Shown here: positions 43,958 to 52,286 of the stretch, one piece after another
How positions within the stretch are numbered: position 1 is the first letter of the stretch
How the letters are laid out: every line of letters starts with the position of its first letter
Assembly: GCA_016283755.1 (NCBI GenBank)
Contig: JAEENO010000018.1
Coordinates: forward strand, 1-64,000
Length of the DNA stretch: 64,000 nt
Direction: 5' to 3'
DNA from: Lachnospiraceae bacterium
GTDB lineage: Bacteria > Bacillota > Clostridia > Lachnospirales > Lachnospiraceae
Notes under the pieces: model-generated
Database searches by the model: none
Told to the model about the DNA's origin: nothing
What the model saw: the letters and a program-made list of their open reading frames with translations, nothing else
Program-made: the position numbers and the translations under genes

Positions 43958-45865
43958 ATGGATTACGTATTATACTTTGATTATGCGGCTGTAATGCTTA
44001 TGATTGCGCTCGGCAATCACTTCTTCTATTCCAAGACCATTAAGAACCAGCGTCTTAATATTTTTGGTGTGCTTATTATGACCATAAGTGTGGCGACGGT
44101 TCTTGATATTGTAACGGTGCTTTTGAACGGGAATATGCATGTTCCTGTATGGGCGCTTTATCTTCTTAACGGCGTATATCTGCAGGAAGTATCGGTCGTA
44201 ACCTGTATATTTGTAGTATATGTATACATTATCTGTAACGAAGGCAAGACCATAGGCTTGAAAGAGTACATGGCTTTATCTTCGATAGAGTTTTTGTACG
44301 GAATTCTTTTGCTCCTTACACCTTTTAACAGTTGGATATTCTATATAGATGAGAATCATAAGTATTATCATGGCAAGTACTCATATATTATGTATGTAAT
44401 TGCCGTCTTTTATATTCTCTTTGGTATTTTCTATGCATACAGGAACAGGCGAAAGCTTAGTACATGGACACGTTTTTCGCTTCTTTTCTATCCTTTTGCA
44501 ATGATCTTTACGATTATATTGCAGATTCTTATTCCTAATATCCTTCTTATGCAATTTGTTGCTGCGATTGCCTGTCAGCTTATTATTTTTTCGATTGAGA
44601 ATCCGCAGGATTATAAGAACAGGGAGTTTGATATCTATAACATGAAGGCTTTCGGCGAAGCCTTTCAATATGAAGTATACAAGAATAAGGCGTTTAAGAT
44701 GCTTGCCCTTAAGGTAAGCGGTATAAGATCCATACACGATCTTATGGGTATCAATGCGGGACGCGCGGCTTCGAAGGCTATTATCGATTATATGCTCACT
44801 ATAGTAAACCGTCGTAAGCTTTATTATCTTGAAGATGATATGTTCTGCATAATGGGTGATTATACAGAGGCTGAATGGGCCAAGATTCGTGAGCAGATAA
44901 GCGATAGATTCAGAAGACCTTTCGAGATTGACAGAGTTCCGCTTTCTTTTGAAGTATATATGTGTGTAATCTCGTATCCGGATAAGGCATCCTGCCTTGA
45001 TGATGCAATCGAGATGATGAATTATGCATTAAGAGAGGCTGAGACCAATACGCATAAGCCGATTGTATATGCAGATGCGAATATCTTAGAACAAGGTCAC
45101 AGAGAGACTCAGATAGTTCAGGTTTTAAAGAATGCCGTTAAGGATAAAAAGTTCGTTGTATATTATCAGCCTATATTTAATACCAACGAAGGAAGACCGA
45201 CAAGAGCCGAGGCGCTTGTTCGGCTTATTGATGACGAGATGGGATTTATAAGTCCTGATGAATTTATTCCGATAGCGGAACGTAACGGACTTATAGTAGA
45301 CATCGATTCTATTGTATTAAACGAAGTATGCAAATTTATTGTTGAGAATAAGCTCTGGGAGCGCGGTATTGAGAAGATGGATATCAACCTTTCGGCGGTT
45401 CAGTGTATGCAGGAAGATCTTTCTTACAGGATCCTTGATGTAATGGAAGCTTATCAGGTACCGTATAAGATGATTAACCTTGAGATAACCGAGACCGCTG
45501 CTATTGCATCGGAAGATAACCTTCGCCGTAACATGGAGCGACTTATGGCTAAGGGAGTTAATTTCTCGGTTGATGACTATGGAACGGGATTTTCCAATAT
45601 TTCGACGATTATCGACTATCCGTTTACGGTAGTTAAGATAGATAAGAACATGCTCTGGAAGGCGATGAAGAACCGCCAGGCTATGATGGCTTTAAAGCAC
45701 ACCATCGAGATGCTCTTTAATATGGGACTTGAGATTGTTACAGAAGGAATAGAAGATAAGGATATGGCAGATCTTCTTGTTGAACTTAACTGTTATCTTC
45801 ATCAGGGCTTCTATTATTCACGCCCTGTTCCTGCAGAGCAGTTTATGGACTACATCAATAAATAG
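43958..45865 (+). CDS. Membrane-anchored cyclic-di-GMP phosphodiesterase (degenerate GGDEF-EAL)
   Basis: The 635-residue protein has about seven membrane segments in residues 5-215, then a GGDEF-like domain whose signature is replaced by LEDDMF, so it should not make cyclic di-GMP. The EAL domain (about 390-630) keeps all key motifs: AEALVR, INLSA, LEITET, DDYGTGFS, KIDK, EGIE and QGFYYSRP. It should therefore hydrolyse cyclic di-GMP to pGpG, with the inactive GGDEF part perhaps a GTP sensor. It follows an HD-GYP gene, giving two sequential phosphodiesterases. Confidence 0.92.
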   Translation: MDYVLYFDYAAVMLMIALGNHFFYSKTIKNQRLNIFGVLIMTISVATVLDIVTVLLNGNMHVPVWALYLLNGVYLQEVSVVTCIFVVYVYIICNEGKTIGLKEYMALSSIEFLYGILLLLTPFNSWIFYIDENHKYYHGKYSYIMYVIAVFYILFGIFYAYRNRRKLSTWTRFSLLFYPFAMIFTIILQILIPNILLMQFVAAIACQLIIFSIENPQDYKNREFDIYNMKAFGEAFQYEVYKNKAFKMLALKVSGIRSIHDLMGINAGRAASKAIIDYMLTIVNRRKLYYLEDDMFCIMGDYTEAEWAKIREQISDRFRRPFEIDRVPLSFEVYMCVISYPDKASCLDDAIEMMNYALREAETNTHKPIVYADANILEQGHRETQIVQVLKNAVKDKKFVVYYQPIFNTNEGRPTRAEALVRLIDDEMGFISPDEFIPIAERNGLIVDIDSIVLNEVCKFIVENKLWERGIEKMDINLSAVQCMQEDLSYRILDVMEAYQVPYKMINLEITETAAIASEDNLRRNMERLMAKGVNFSVDDYGTGFSNISTIIDYPFTVVKIDKNMLWKAMKNRQAMMALKHTIEMLFNMGLEIVTEGIEDKDMADLLVELNCYLHQGFYYSRPVPAEQFMDYINK

Positions 45866-45880
45866 TGTATGAAAAAGTAC

Positions 45881-45909
45881 TTTAACTTTGATTGATATTA
45901 TGCTACAAT
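45881..45909 (+). promoter_or_regulatory. Promoter of the FMN riboswitch-ribU unit
   Basis: TTTAAC (45881-45886) and TACAAT (45904-45909) are separated by 17 nt. The start of transcription near 45916 coincides with the first helix of the riboswitch. Confidence 0.55.
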
Positions 45910-45916
45910 ACTTCCG

Positions 45917-46045
45917 TAATCTTTGGGGCAGGTGTGATTCCTGACCGGTGGTAACAGTCCACGAACCTTGATGAAGCCAGTAGTCAGGGCCGATGCGGTG
46001 TGATTCCGCAACCGACGGTATAGTCCGGATGGGAAAAGATGGTTA
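45917..46045 (+). ncRNA. FMN riboswitch (RFN element)
   Basis: The sequence carries the invariant RFN blocks in order: AATCTTTGGGGCAGG, GTGTGATTCCTGACCGG, GGTAACAGTCC, then AGTAGTCAGGGCCGATGCGG, GTGTGATTCCGC, AACCGACGG, TATAGTCCGGATGGGA and a closing AAAGATGG. It binds flavin mononucleotide and shuts off the downstream gene. Its first and last segments (ATCTTT/AAAGAT) form the closing helix. A terminator hairpin follows at 46061, so control is at transcription. Confidence 0.97.
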
Positions 46046-46060
46046 CATTTAATATTTAAC

Positions 46061-46092
46061 GCCCTTGGAAGATTATCTTTCAAGGGCTTTTT
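46061..46092 (+). terminator. Regulated terminator of the FMN riboswitch
   Basis: GCCCTTGGAAGA (46061-46072) pairs with TCTTTCAAGGGC (46076-46087), one G-T pair, and is followed by Ts. The stem's AAGATT and the riboswitch's closing AGAT sequence are related, fitting mutually exclusive pairing. It lies 48 nt before ribU. Confidence 0.88.
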
Positions 46093-46139
46093 AAAACCCC
46101 GTGACCACTGGTAATAATTATAAGTGGAGAGTAACAAAA

Positions 46140-46751
46140 ATGAGAAAAGAAACAACAAAAAAGAGCAGTAAAATTGACGTACATATGCTTACATTCACAC
46201 CGATGCTCGCGGTAATAGCTTTTATCCTTATGTACATCGAGATGTCGGTGCCGATTATGCCGTCATTCCTTAAGTTCGACATATCCGATATGCCTGCATT
46301 CATCGGAAGCTTCGCATTCGGACCGCTTTGCGGAACACTTATCTGTCTTCTTAAGAATTTACTGCACTTGCCGTTTTCACAGACAGCGGGAATCGGTGAG
46401 CTTGCCAATTTCATTGTCGGAGCATGTTACGTAATTCCTGCGGGAATTATCTATAAGGCTCGTAAGAGTAAGCGCCATGCTTTATTCGGTTCACTTGTAG
46501 GATGTTGCATAGCAGGTCTTGTATCAGTCCCGGTTAACTTCTTTATAGTTTACCCGTTCTATTACAAGATGATGCCTAAGGAAGTAATCCTCGGATTATA
46601 TCAGGCAATCTTACCTGTAGTAAATGACATTCTTTCATGCTTACTTATCTTTAACCTTCCGTTTACGATTGTTAAGGGGTTGATTGCAACTATAATAACA
46701 ATGCTTATATATAAGCCGCTCTCACCGATTATTAAGGGAAGAAAGGCTTAA
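46140..46751 (+). CDS. ribU: Riboflavin ECF transporter substrate-binding (S) component
   Basis: The 203-residue protein has six membrane helices and RibU signatures: FLKFDISDMPAFIGSFAFGP and LKNLLHLPFSQTAG. RibU binds riboflavin and works with the shared EcfA1-EcfA2-EcfT energising module, encoded about 6 kb downstream in this window. The ATG at 46140 follows GGAGAG, and an upstream in-frame start would lie in the expression platform. Expression should be repressed when FMN is plentiful through the riboswitch. Confidence 0.95.
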   Translation: MRKETTKKSSKIDVHMLTFTPMLAVIAFILMYIEMSVPIMPSFLKFDISDMPAFIGSFAFGPLCGTLICLLKNLLHLPFSQTAGIGELANFIVGACYVIPAGIIYKARKSKRHALFGSLVGCCIAGLVSVPVNFFIVYPFYYKMMPKEVILGLYQAILPVVNDILSCLLIFNLPFTIVKGLIATIITMLIYKPLSPIIKGRKA

Positions 46752-46796
46752 GTAAAAGCTATACATTTTAAACTACAAATAGGGGGAAGTGCTTTT

Positions 46797-47816
46797 ATGA
46801 CGTATAAGGAAGTATTGGAAAATGCCCGTAATAATATGGGTACATTATGTAAGTCTTGTATAACCTGCGACGGAAGAGCATGTCGTAATACGATTCCGGG
46901 TCCGGGAGCCAAGGGCGCAGGCGATGCCGCAATAAGAAATTATGATATGTGGCAGAAGATTCGTCTTAATATGGATACTTTGACGGATGTTAAGAAGGCA
47001 GATACAGCATTCGAGATATTCGGTCATTCATTTGCACTTCCTGTATTTGCAGGACCGGTAGGTGCCGTGGCAATGCATTACGGTGATAAATATAATGATA
47101 AAGTATATAACGATATTCTTGTACGTGCCTGTAAAGATGCGGGAATAGCAGCATTTACGGGCGATGGAACGGATCCGCTTGTTATGCAGGGCGCGACAGA
47201 TGCGATTAAGAATGCCGGAGGTATCGGTATTCCTACAATCAAGCCTTGGAATATAGATACAATTAAGGAAAAAGCCGTACTTGTCAATGAATCTAATGCA
47301 TTTGCGGTTGCTATGGATGTTGATGCCGCAGGATTACCGTTCCTTAAGAATATGAATCCGCCTGCAGGTGCTAAGTCGGTTGACGAATTAAAAGAGATTA
47401 TTTCTCTTTTTGATAAGCCTTTTATCGTAAAAGGCATAATGACGGTTAAGGCTGCAAGAAAAGCTCAGGACGCCGGTGCTTCCGCAATCGTTGTATCGAA
47501 TCACGGCGGAAGAGTATTGGGAGAGACACCTTCTACTGCTGAAGTTCTTGCAGATATTAAGAATGAAGTCGGCAATAAAATGAAGATATTTGTCGACGGC
47601 GGAATAAGAACCGGTGCTGATTGCTTTAAGGCATTGGCGCTTGGCGCAGATGCCGTTATAATTGCAAGACCGTTTGTTAATATGGTATACGGCGCTGAAG
47701 ATGAAGGCGTTAAGGTATACGTAGATAAGCTTACGGGTGAGCTTTCCGATACGATGCTTATGTGCGGAGCAAGCAAGCTTTCGGACATTAACCGTGATAT
47801 GCTTTTTAATTATTAG
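46797..47816 (+). CDS. FMN-dependent alpha-hydroxy-acid oxidase family protein with N-terminal cysteine motif
   Basis: The 339-residue TIM-barrel protein has the FMN-binding end FVDGGIRTGADCFKALALGA and the catalytic histidine/arginine loop VSNHGGR. Relatives include lactate oxidase, glycolate oxidase and isopentenyl diphosphate isomerase type 2. The N-terminus differs: CKSCITCDGRAC (residues 18-29) gives four closely spaced cysteines, which could bind a metal or iron-sulfur cluster. Such clostridial proteins are poorly characterised, and in an anaerobe oxygen is an unlikely acceptor. It follows ribU by 45 nt, linking flavin uptake with a flavin enzyme. Confidence 0.83.
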   Translation: MTYKEVLENARNNMGTLCKSCITCDGRACRNTIPGPGAKGAGDAAIRNYDMWQKIRLNMDTLTDVKKADTAFEIFGHSFALPVFAGPVGAVAMHYGDKYNDKVYNDILVRACKDAGIAAFTGDGTDPLVMQGATDAIKNAGGIGIPTIKPWNIDTIKEKAVLVNESNAFAVAMDVDAAGLPFLKNMNPPAGAKSVDELKEIISLFDKPFIVKGIMTVKAARKAQDAGASAIVVSNHGGRVLGETPSTAEVLADIKNEVGNKMKIFVDGGIRTGADCFKALALGADAVIIARPFVNMVYGAEDEGVKVYVDKLTGELSDTMLMCGASKLSDINRDMLFNY

Positions 47817-47823
47817 GAATACT

Positions 47824-48456
47824 ATGACTAAAAAAGAAAGAGCCTCAATCATAATTGAACGAATGAATGAAGAATACGGTACGGATAAGACTGTATATTT
47901 AAACCATGAGAATGCATGGCAGCTGCTTATTGCTGTTATAATGTCGGCCCAGTGCACCGATAAACGCGTGAACATGGTGACTGAGGAGCTTTTTAAGAAG
48001 TATCCGACACTTCAAAGCTTTGCGGATGCAGACTTAAAAGAGCTTGAAGAAGACATTCATTCTACGGGCTTTTATCATAATAAGGCAGTGAATATTATAG
48101 CCTGTGCCAAGAAACTTATCGAAGATTACGGCGGAGAGGTTCCGTCCGATCTTGACAGTCTTCTGACTCTTCCCGGTGTAGGCAGGAAAACCGCGAATGT
48201 TATTCGCGGCAATATATACGATATAGAGTCTATAGTTGTGGATACGCATGTGAAGCGAATTTCGAAGAAATGGGGCTTTACAAAAAGCGACGATCCGACG
48301 GCAATAGAATTTGATCTTATGAAGCTTCTTCCGAAAGAGGCCTGGATACTCTACAATATCCATGTTATTGCACTTGGAAGAAGCATATGTACCGCAAAGA
48401 ATCCCGATTGCGGTAATTGCTATCTTAAAGATATCTGTCCGTCATACATGAAATAA
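47824..48456 (+). CDS. nth: Endonuclease III (DNA glycosylase/AP lyase)
   Basis: The 210-residue enzyme has the helix-hairpin-helix LPGVGRKTANVI with the catalytic lysine, the aspartate in VVDTHVKRIS and a C-terminal [4Fe-4S] set, CTAKNPDCGNCYLKDIC (C-x6-C-x2-C-x5-C). It removes oxidised pyrimidines from DNA. The ATG at 47824 (seven bases after the previous stop) gives the usual length and starts MTKKERAS; an upstream in-frame ATG would fall inside the oxidase gene. Confidence 0.96.
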   Translation: MTKKERASIIIERMNEEYGTDKTVYLNHENAWQLLIAVIMSAQCTDKRVNMVTEELFKKYPTLQSFADADLKELEEDIHSTGFYHNKAVNIIACAKKLIEDYGGEVPSDLDSLLTLPGVGRKTANVIRGNIYDIESIVVDTHVKRISKKWGFTKSDDPTAIEFDLMKLLPKEAWILYNIHVIALGRSICTAKNPDCGNCYLKDICPSYMK

Positions 48457-48476
48457 TTTAAGAATTTTTCAACCGA

Positions 48477-49091
48477 TTATGTATGGACTAAATCATTAAG
48501 CTTTAGTATAATAGTTTGTTTGGAGAGAGAGTTTAATGTACCTGCGATATTGATAAGATCGTCGATACGATTAAGCTCGTTATTGTCGCGATAGATGTTG
48601 GCAAGTAACACATAATTATCGGTGATGTCGGTGCGAATACCGACTGCATATTCGAGAAATCTTCTTGCGGATACAGTATCACCGATTTCATTATAAGCCT
48701 TGCCGATAGAATAGAGCACTTTGCAGTAAGATGTGAAGTTATCATCGCATTCACTTAATTCCGTGATATTGGCGGTGCCATATTTGAGTTTAAGGTCGGT
48801 ATTGCTTATACCTGTAAGATTTAAGATTTTCTTATCCTTGAAGGTTTTAAGTTCGGATAAAAGCTCAGTAATCTTAGGGTCTGAAGAATCGGTATTAAGT
48901 AAGGCTTCGTCCGGTACAATATAAGGGAGCGCGGAGATATCGCGCTTTTTAACAGAGTTTGCTTCGGATTCCTTTTGGAAGAAGTCATCGCGCTTTTTTT
49001 GGTCCTTCTTAACGGCTCTTGCGCGAAGGAGACCGACGATGCCGAATATAATAAGAATATATGGAAGAATAAGATTAGGTATATGTGGCAT
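48477..49091 (-). CDS. Membrane-anchored TPR-like protein of unknown function
   Basis: The 204-residue protein has an N-terminal membrane helix (about 6-24), a charged linker (KKDQKKRDDFFQKESEANSV) and a helical C-terminal half with a TPR-like repeat (YCKVLYSIGKAYNEIGDTVSARRFLEYAV). The domain should face the cytoplasm or the outside depending on helix orientation, which cannot be told. It is convergent with nth and divergent from a very small membrane-protein gene. No function is recognised. Confidence 0.7.
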   Translation of the reverse strand: MPHIPNLILPYILIIFGIVGLLRARAVKKDQKKRDDFFQKESEANSVKKRDISALPYIVPDEALLNTDSSDPKITELLSELKTFKDKKILNLTGISNTDLKLKYGTANITELSECDDNFTSYCKVLYSIGKAYNEIGDTVSARRFLEYAVGIRTDITDNYVLLANIYRDNNELNRIDDLINIAGTLNSLSKQTIILKLNDLVHT

Positions 49092-49130
49092 AATAATACT
49101 TCCTTTATAATAAATTCCCGGAGGTCAGTA

Positions 49131-49223
49131 ATGAATCAGAAGAGAAAGCAGAGAATAGCACTTGTTGTAGTAATAATACTTGTTATATCTATGGTATTGC
49201 CGCTTCTCGTAGCTATGCTTTAA
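49131..49223 (+). CDS. Small single-helix membrane protein, 30 residues
   Basis: An ATG at 49131, behind a near-perfect GGAGG (49120-49124), opens a 30-residue frame with a basic start (MNQKRKQR), one hydrophobic helix (IALVVVIILVISMVLPLLVA) and a stop at 49223. Spacing to the ribosome binding site is ideal, and nothing else explains that site, so it is probably expressed. It could be a small membrane regulator. It is read in the same direction as the VanW gene 62 nt later. Confidence 0.62.
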   Translation: MNQKRKQRIALVVVIILVISMVLPLLVAML

Positions 49224-49285
49224 TAATAATGTAATTGTTTTAAATAATACTGTCAATGTATTTAATATAGAAAGTGGGTTATAAA

Positions 49286-50788
49286 ATGAGTAAGAAATTA
49301 GGAGTCGTATTAGGTATTATTGTATGTCTTGCGGCAATCGTTGTTGCAATGCCTTCATTGGCAAGTAAGGCTGCAGATAATGAGACAATATATGAAGGAG
49401 TGTTCATCGGTAAGACGGATGTAGGCGGAATGACATTACTTGAAGCAGAAGATGCTGCAAAAGCAATTGCTGACAGCGTGCTTTCAACTCCGGTAACACT
49501 TAATTGCGAGGGTAAGACGGTTGATGTATTACCTGAGGTAATAGGCCTTAAGTGGGTTAATACCGATGTAGCAGAGGAAGCATTGGAGCTTGGAAGATGC
49601 GGTAATCTTATTAAAAGATATAAGGACCAGAAAGATTTAAAGCAGAGCGCAGTTGAATTTAAGCTTATATTCACTTTGGATGAGGAGCTTTTACGCGGGC
49701 TTTTAACAGAAAAAGAGAAAAAGTTCAATGTTGAGGCAATTGATAACGGCCTTACATTTGACGGTACAACCTTTACTTTCGTTGAAGGACAGGCGGGAGT
49801 TATGGTTGTTATAGAAGATTCCATCAAGGAAATTGAGAGAATCTATGAAGAGGGCATAGTTGAGCCAATAGCGGAGATCGCACTTGTAAGTCAGATTGAT
49901 GAGCCGAGAGGAACAAGAGAAGAGCTTGGAAGAATCAAGGATGTTCTTGGTTCATTTAATACAGATTATTCGTCATCTGCATCAGGAAGAGCAGGCAACG
50001 TTGCAAACGCTACATCCCTTATTAACGGCACTGTAGTATATCCGGGAGAGGTTTTCTCCGTACATGATACCATCTCTCCGATTACCGAGGAGAACGGTTA
50101 TCAGCTTGCGGGTGCTTACGAGAACGGTACGGTAGTTGAAGCTGTAGGCGGTGGTGTATGCCAGGTTTCTTCAACGTTATATAATGCAGCAATAAGAGCA
50201 GAGCTTGAAGTTGTAGAGCGTTCACCACATTCTATGATAGTTACATATGTACAGCCTTCAATGGATGCTGCAATTGCAGGTGATTATAAGGACTTTAAGT
50301 TCAGAAACAATACCGATGCCCCGATATATATTCAGGGTTATACCAAGAACAGAAAGTGCTATTTTGTAATCTACGGTGAAGAGACAAGAGACCCTAACAG
50401 AAAGGTTACTTTTGAATCTGAAGTTGAATCCGAAGAGATACCTGAACCGCAGTTTAAGATGGTTGAACAGCCGATAGGTTTCATCAATAAGGTTCAGGGT
50501 GTACATCAGGGTTCAAAGTGCGTACTTTATAAGATTATTACAGTTAACGGACAGGTTATAAGCAAGGAAGTATTCAACAGAAGTACCTACAAGGCATCTC
50601 CTGCAATTTATGAAATCGGTGTTTCGTCATCTCATCCTGAAGCAGTTAAGGCGATTAAGGAAGCAATTGCAACGGGCGATATAGAGAAGATTAAGACTGC
50701 AGCATCCTATTGGAGCGATGAAGCTATTAAGAAGCGTGAGCATCCTGATGACGAGCCTGACGATGAGCCTGATGACAACGAGGAGTAG
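49286..50788 (+). CDS. VanW-family exported protein with G5 domain
   Basis: The 500-residue protein has a signal peptide or membrane anchor (about 5-28), an N-terminal peptidoglycan-binding-like region (residues 50-220), a VanW domain (about 225-345, with NGTVVYPGEVFSVHD and GGGVCQVSSTLYNAAIRA) and a G5-like domain (about 385-455) and an acidic repetitive end (DDEPDDEPDD). VanW proteins occur near vancomycin-resistance genes but also as general wall-associated proteins; their biochemical role is not settled. No other van genes are near. The ATG at 49286 is preferred over an upstream GTG. Confidence 0.88.
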   Translation: MSKKLGVVLGIIVCLAAIVVAMPSLASKAADNETIYEGVFIGKTDVGGMTLLEAEDAAKAIADSVLSTPVTLNCEGKTVDVLPEVIGLKWVNTDVAEEALELGRCGNLIKRYKDQKDLKQSAVEFKLIFTLDEELLRGLLTEKEKKFNVEAIDNGLTFDGTTFTFVEGQAGVMVVIEDSIKEIERIYEEGIVEPIAEIALVSQIDEPRGTREELGRIKDVLGSFNTDYSSSASGRAGNVANATSLINGTVVYPGEVFSVHDTISPITEENGYQLAGAYENGTVVEAVGGGVCQVSSTLYNAAIRAELEVVERSPHSMIVTYVQPSMDAAIAGDYKDFKFRNNTDAPIYIQGYTKNRKCYFVIYGEETRDPNRKVTFESEVESEEIPEPQFKMVEQPIGFINKVQGVHQGSKCVLYKIITVNGQVISKEVFNRSTYKASPAIYEIGVSSSHPEAVKAIKEAIATGDIEKIKTAASYWSDEAIKKREHPDDEPDDEPDDNEE

Positions 50789-50799
50789 AGGTATATCAG

Positions 50800-51789
50800 A
50801 TGAAGATAGGTAAAGTACCGGAGAACGTTCTTAAGCGCTCAGTACTTGGACAAATAGGACGACGCCGCGAGGAAGTTATACTTTCTGCGGCTGTCGGTGA
50901 AGATTGTACGGCCTTGTCTCTTTCGGGAGATGAGGTATTTGTCATGTCTACGGATCCTATTACGGGAACCGTTCATGACATAGGTCATCTGGCAGCAAAA
51001 ATAACCGCCAATGACCTTGCGTCCGCAGGCGCCGAGCCTGTCGGAATTATGATCACAATGCTTTTACCTGAAGAGGTCACAGAAGAAGAGCTAAAGAGCA
51101 TTATGGCTGATATTGAGGATGAGTGTAAGGCTTGCAATATGGAGATCTTAGGTGGCCATACAGAGATTACGAAAGCGGTCAATCAGGTAATTATATCCGT
51201 AACCGGTGTGGGTAAGGCTGATAAGAATAATATAGTCAAGACAAGCGGTGCGCGTCCTAATATGGATATTCTCATTACCAAGTGGATCGGACTTGAAGGT
51301 ACGTCCATTATCGCCAAGGAAAAGCGCGAAGAGTTACTTACACGCTTCTCCGCCAAGATGATTGACGATGCGGCAGACTTTGACAAGTATATTAGCGTTG
51401 TTGAGGATTCTAAGATTGCCGTTAAATACGGTGTATCCGCAATGCACGATGTGACGGAAGGCGGTATATTCGGAGCACTCTGGGAGATGGGCGAAGCTTC
51501 GGGTGTCGGTCTTAATATAGATGTTAAAAGTATTCCTGTTAAGCAGGAAACTGTTGAGATATGCGAATTTTTCGGTATAAGCCCGTATGAGCTTATATCT
51601 TCGGGTTCTATGCTTATGGCGGCACGCGATGGTGTAGGCCTTGCAATGGAATTAAAGCGCCACGGAATTGAGGCCACTGTTATAGGTAAGGCAGTTCGCG
51701 GTAACGACAGACTGCTTCTTAACGGCGAGGAGAAGAGATTCTTAGAGCCGCCTAAGTCGGATGAATTATATAAGGTGGTAGGAAGATGA
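50800..51789 (+). CDS. AIR synthase-related protein (HypE/PurM-like fold)
   Basis: The 329-residue protein has the two-domain PurM-like fold: VGEDCTALSLSGDEVFVMSTD, then AANDL-like KITANDLASAGAEPVGI and GGHTEIT, followed by a C-terminal domain with HDVTEGGIFGAL and GSMLMAA. Relatives include hydrogenase maturation factor HypE, thiamine-monophosphate kinase and SelD. It lacks the C-terminal cysteine of HypE (it ends DELYKVVGR), so a role in hydrogenase maturation is not supported; the reaction is unknown. It overlaps trmL by 4 nt. Confidence 0.85.
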   Translation: MKIGKVPENVLKRSVLGQIGRRREEVILSAAVGEDCTALSLSGDEVFVMSTDPITGTVHDIGHLAAKITANDLASAGAEPVGIMITMLLPEEVTEEELKSIMADIEDECKACNMEILGGHTEITKAVNQVIISVTGVGKADKNNIVKTSGARPNMDILITKWIGLEGTSIIAKEKREELLTRFSAKMIDDAADFDKYISVVEDSKIAVKYGVSAMHDVTEGGIFGALWEMGEASGVGLNIDVKSIPVKQETVEICEFFGISPYELISSGSMLMAARDGVGLAMELKRHGIEATVIGKAVRGNDRLLLNGEEKRFLEPPKSDELYKVVGR

Positions 51790-52286
51790 TAAACGTTGTC
51801 TTACTTGAGCCGGAGATTCCTTTTAACACGGGAGCTATAGGAAGAACCTGCGTAGCAACGGGATGCAGGCTTCATCTGATAGAACCTCTCGGATTTTCAA
51901 TAGATGAGAAGTCCGTACAGCGTGCGGGACTTGATTATTGGCCGAGACTTGATGTTACAAAGTATGATTGTCTTGATGATTTTCTTGAGAAAAATCCGGG
52001 AATCAAGATGTATTACGCAACGACCAAGGGTCAGAATATCTATTCCGATGTCGAGATACCTGACGGAGCCTATGTAATGTTCGGGAAGGAAAGCGCCGGA
52101 ATCCCTGAGAGAATACTTGCACATCATCACGATGAATGTATTCGCATACCGATGATGGGTGAAGAGCGCTCGTTAAATTTATCGAATTCTGTTGCTATAG
52201 TGGTATACGAGGCATTGCGTCAGCAGGGCTTTCCCGGGATGAATACCTCGGGTCACTTAACTAAGTTTGAGGATTATATAGAATGA
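51786..52286 (+). CDS. trmL: tRNA (cytidine/uridine-34 2'-O) methyltransferase TrmL
   Basis: The 166-residue SPOUT protein has the TrmL pattern: INVVLLEPEIPFNTGAIGRT, VMFGKESAGIPE and the knotted SAM-binding end MGEERSLNLSNSVAIV. It methylates the wobble base of leucine tRNAs. ATGA overlaps link it both to the preceding AIR synthase-like gene and to the following ecfA1. Confidence 0.95.
   Translation: MINVVLLEPEIPFNTGAIGRTCVATGCRLHLIEPLGFSIDEKSVQRAGLDYWPRLDVTKYDCLDDFLEKNPGIKMYYATTKGQNIYSDVEIPDGAYVMFGKESAGIPERILAHHHDECIRIPMMGEERSLNLSNSVAIVVYEALRQQGFPGMNTSGHLTKFEDYIE

Noticed and set aside
49286-50788. A vancomycin-resistance locus
   Set aside because: Only a VanW-domain protein is present; no vanH, vanA-type ligase, vanX or vanRS are adjacent.
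50800-51789. Hydrogenase maturation protein HypE
   Set aside because: The fold fits, but the C-terminal cysteine needed for cyanide transfer is absent and no hydrogenase genes are near.
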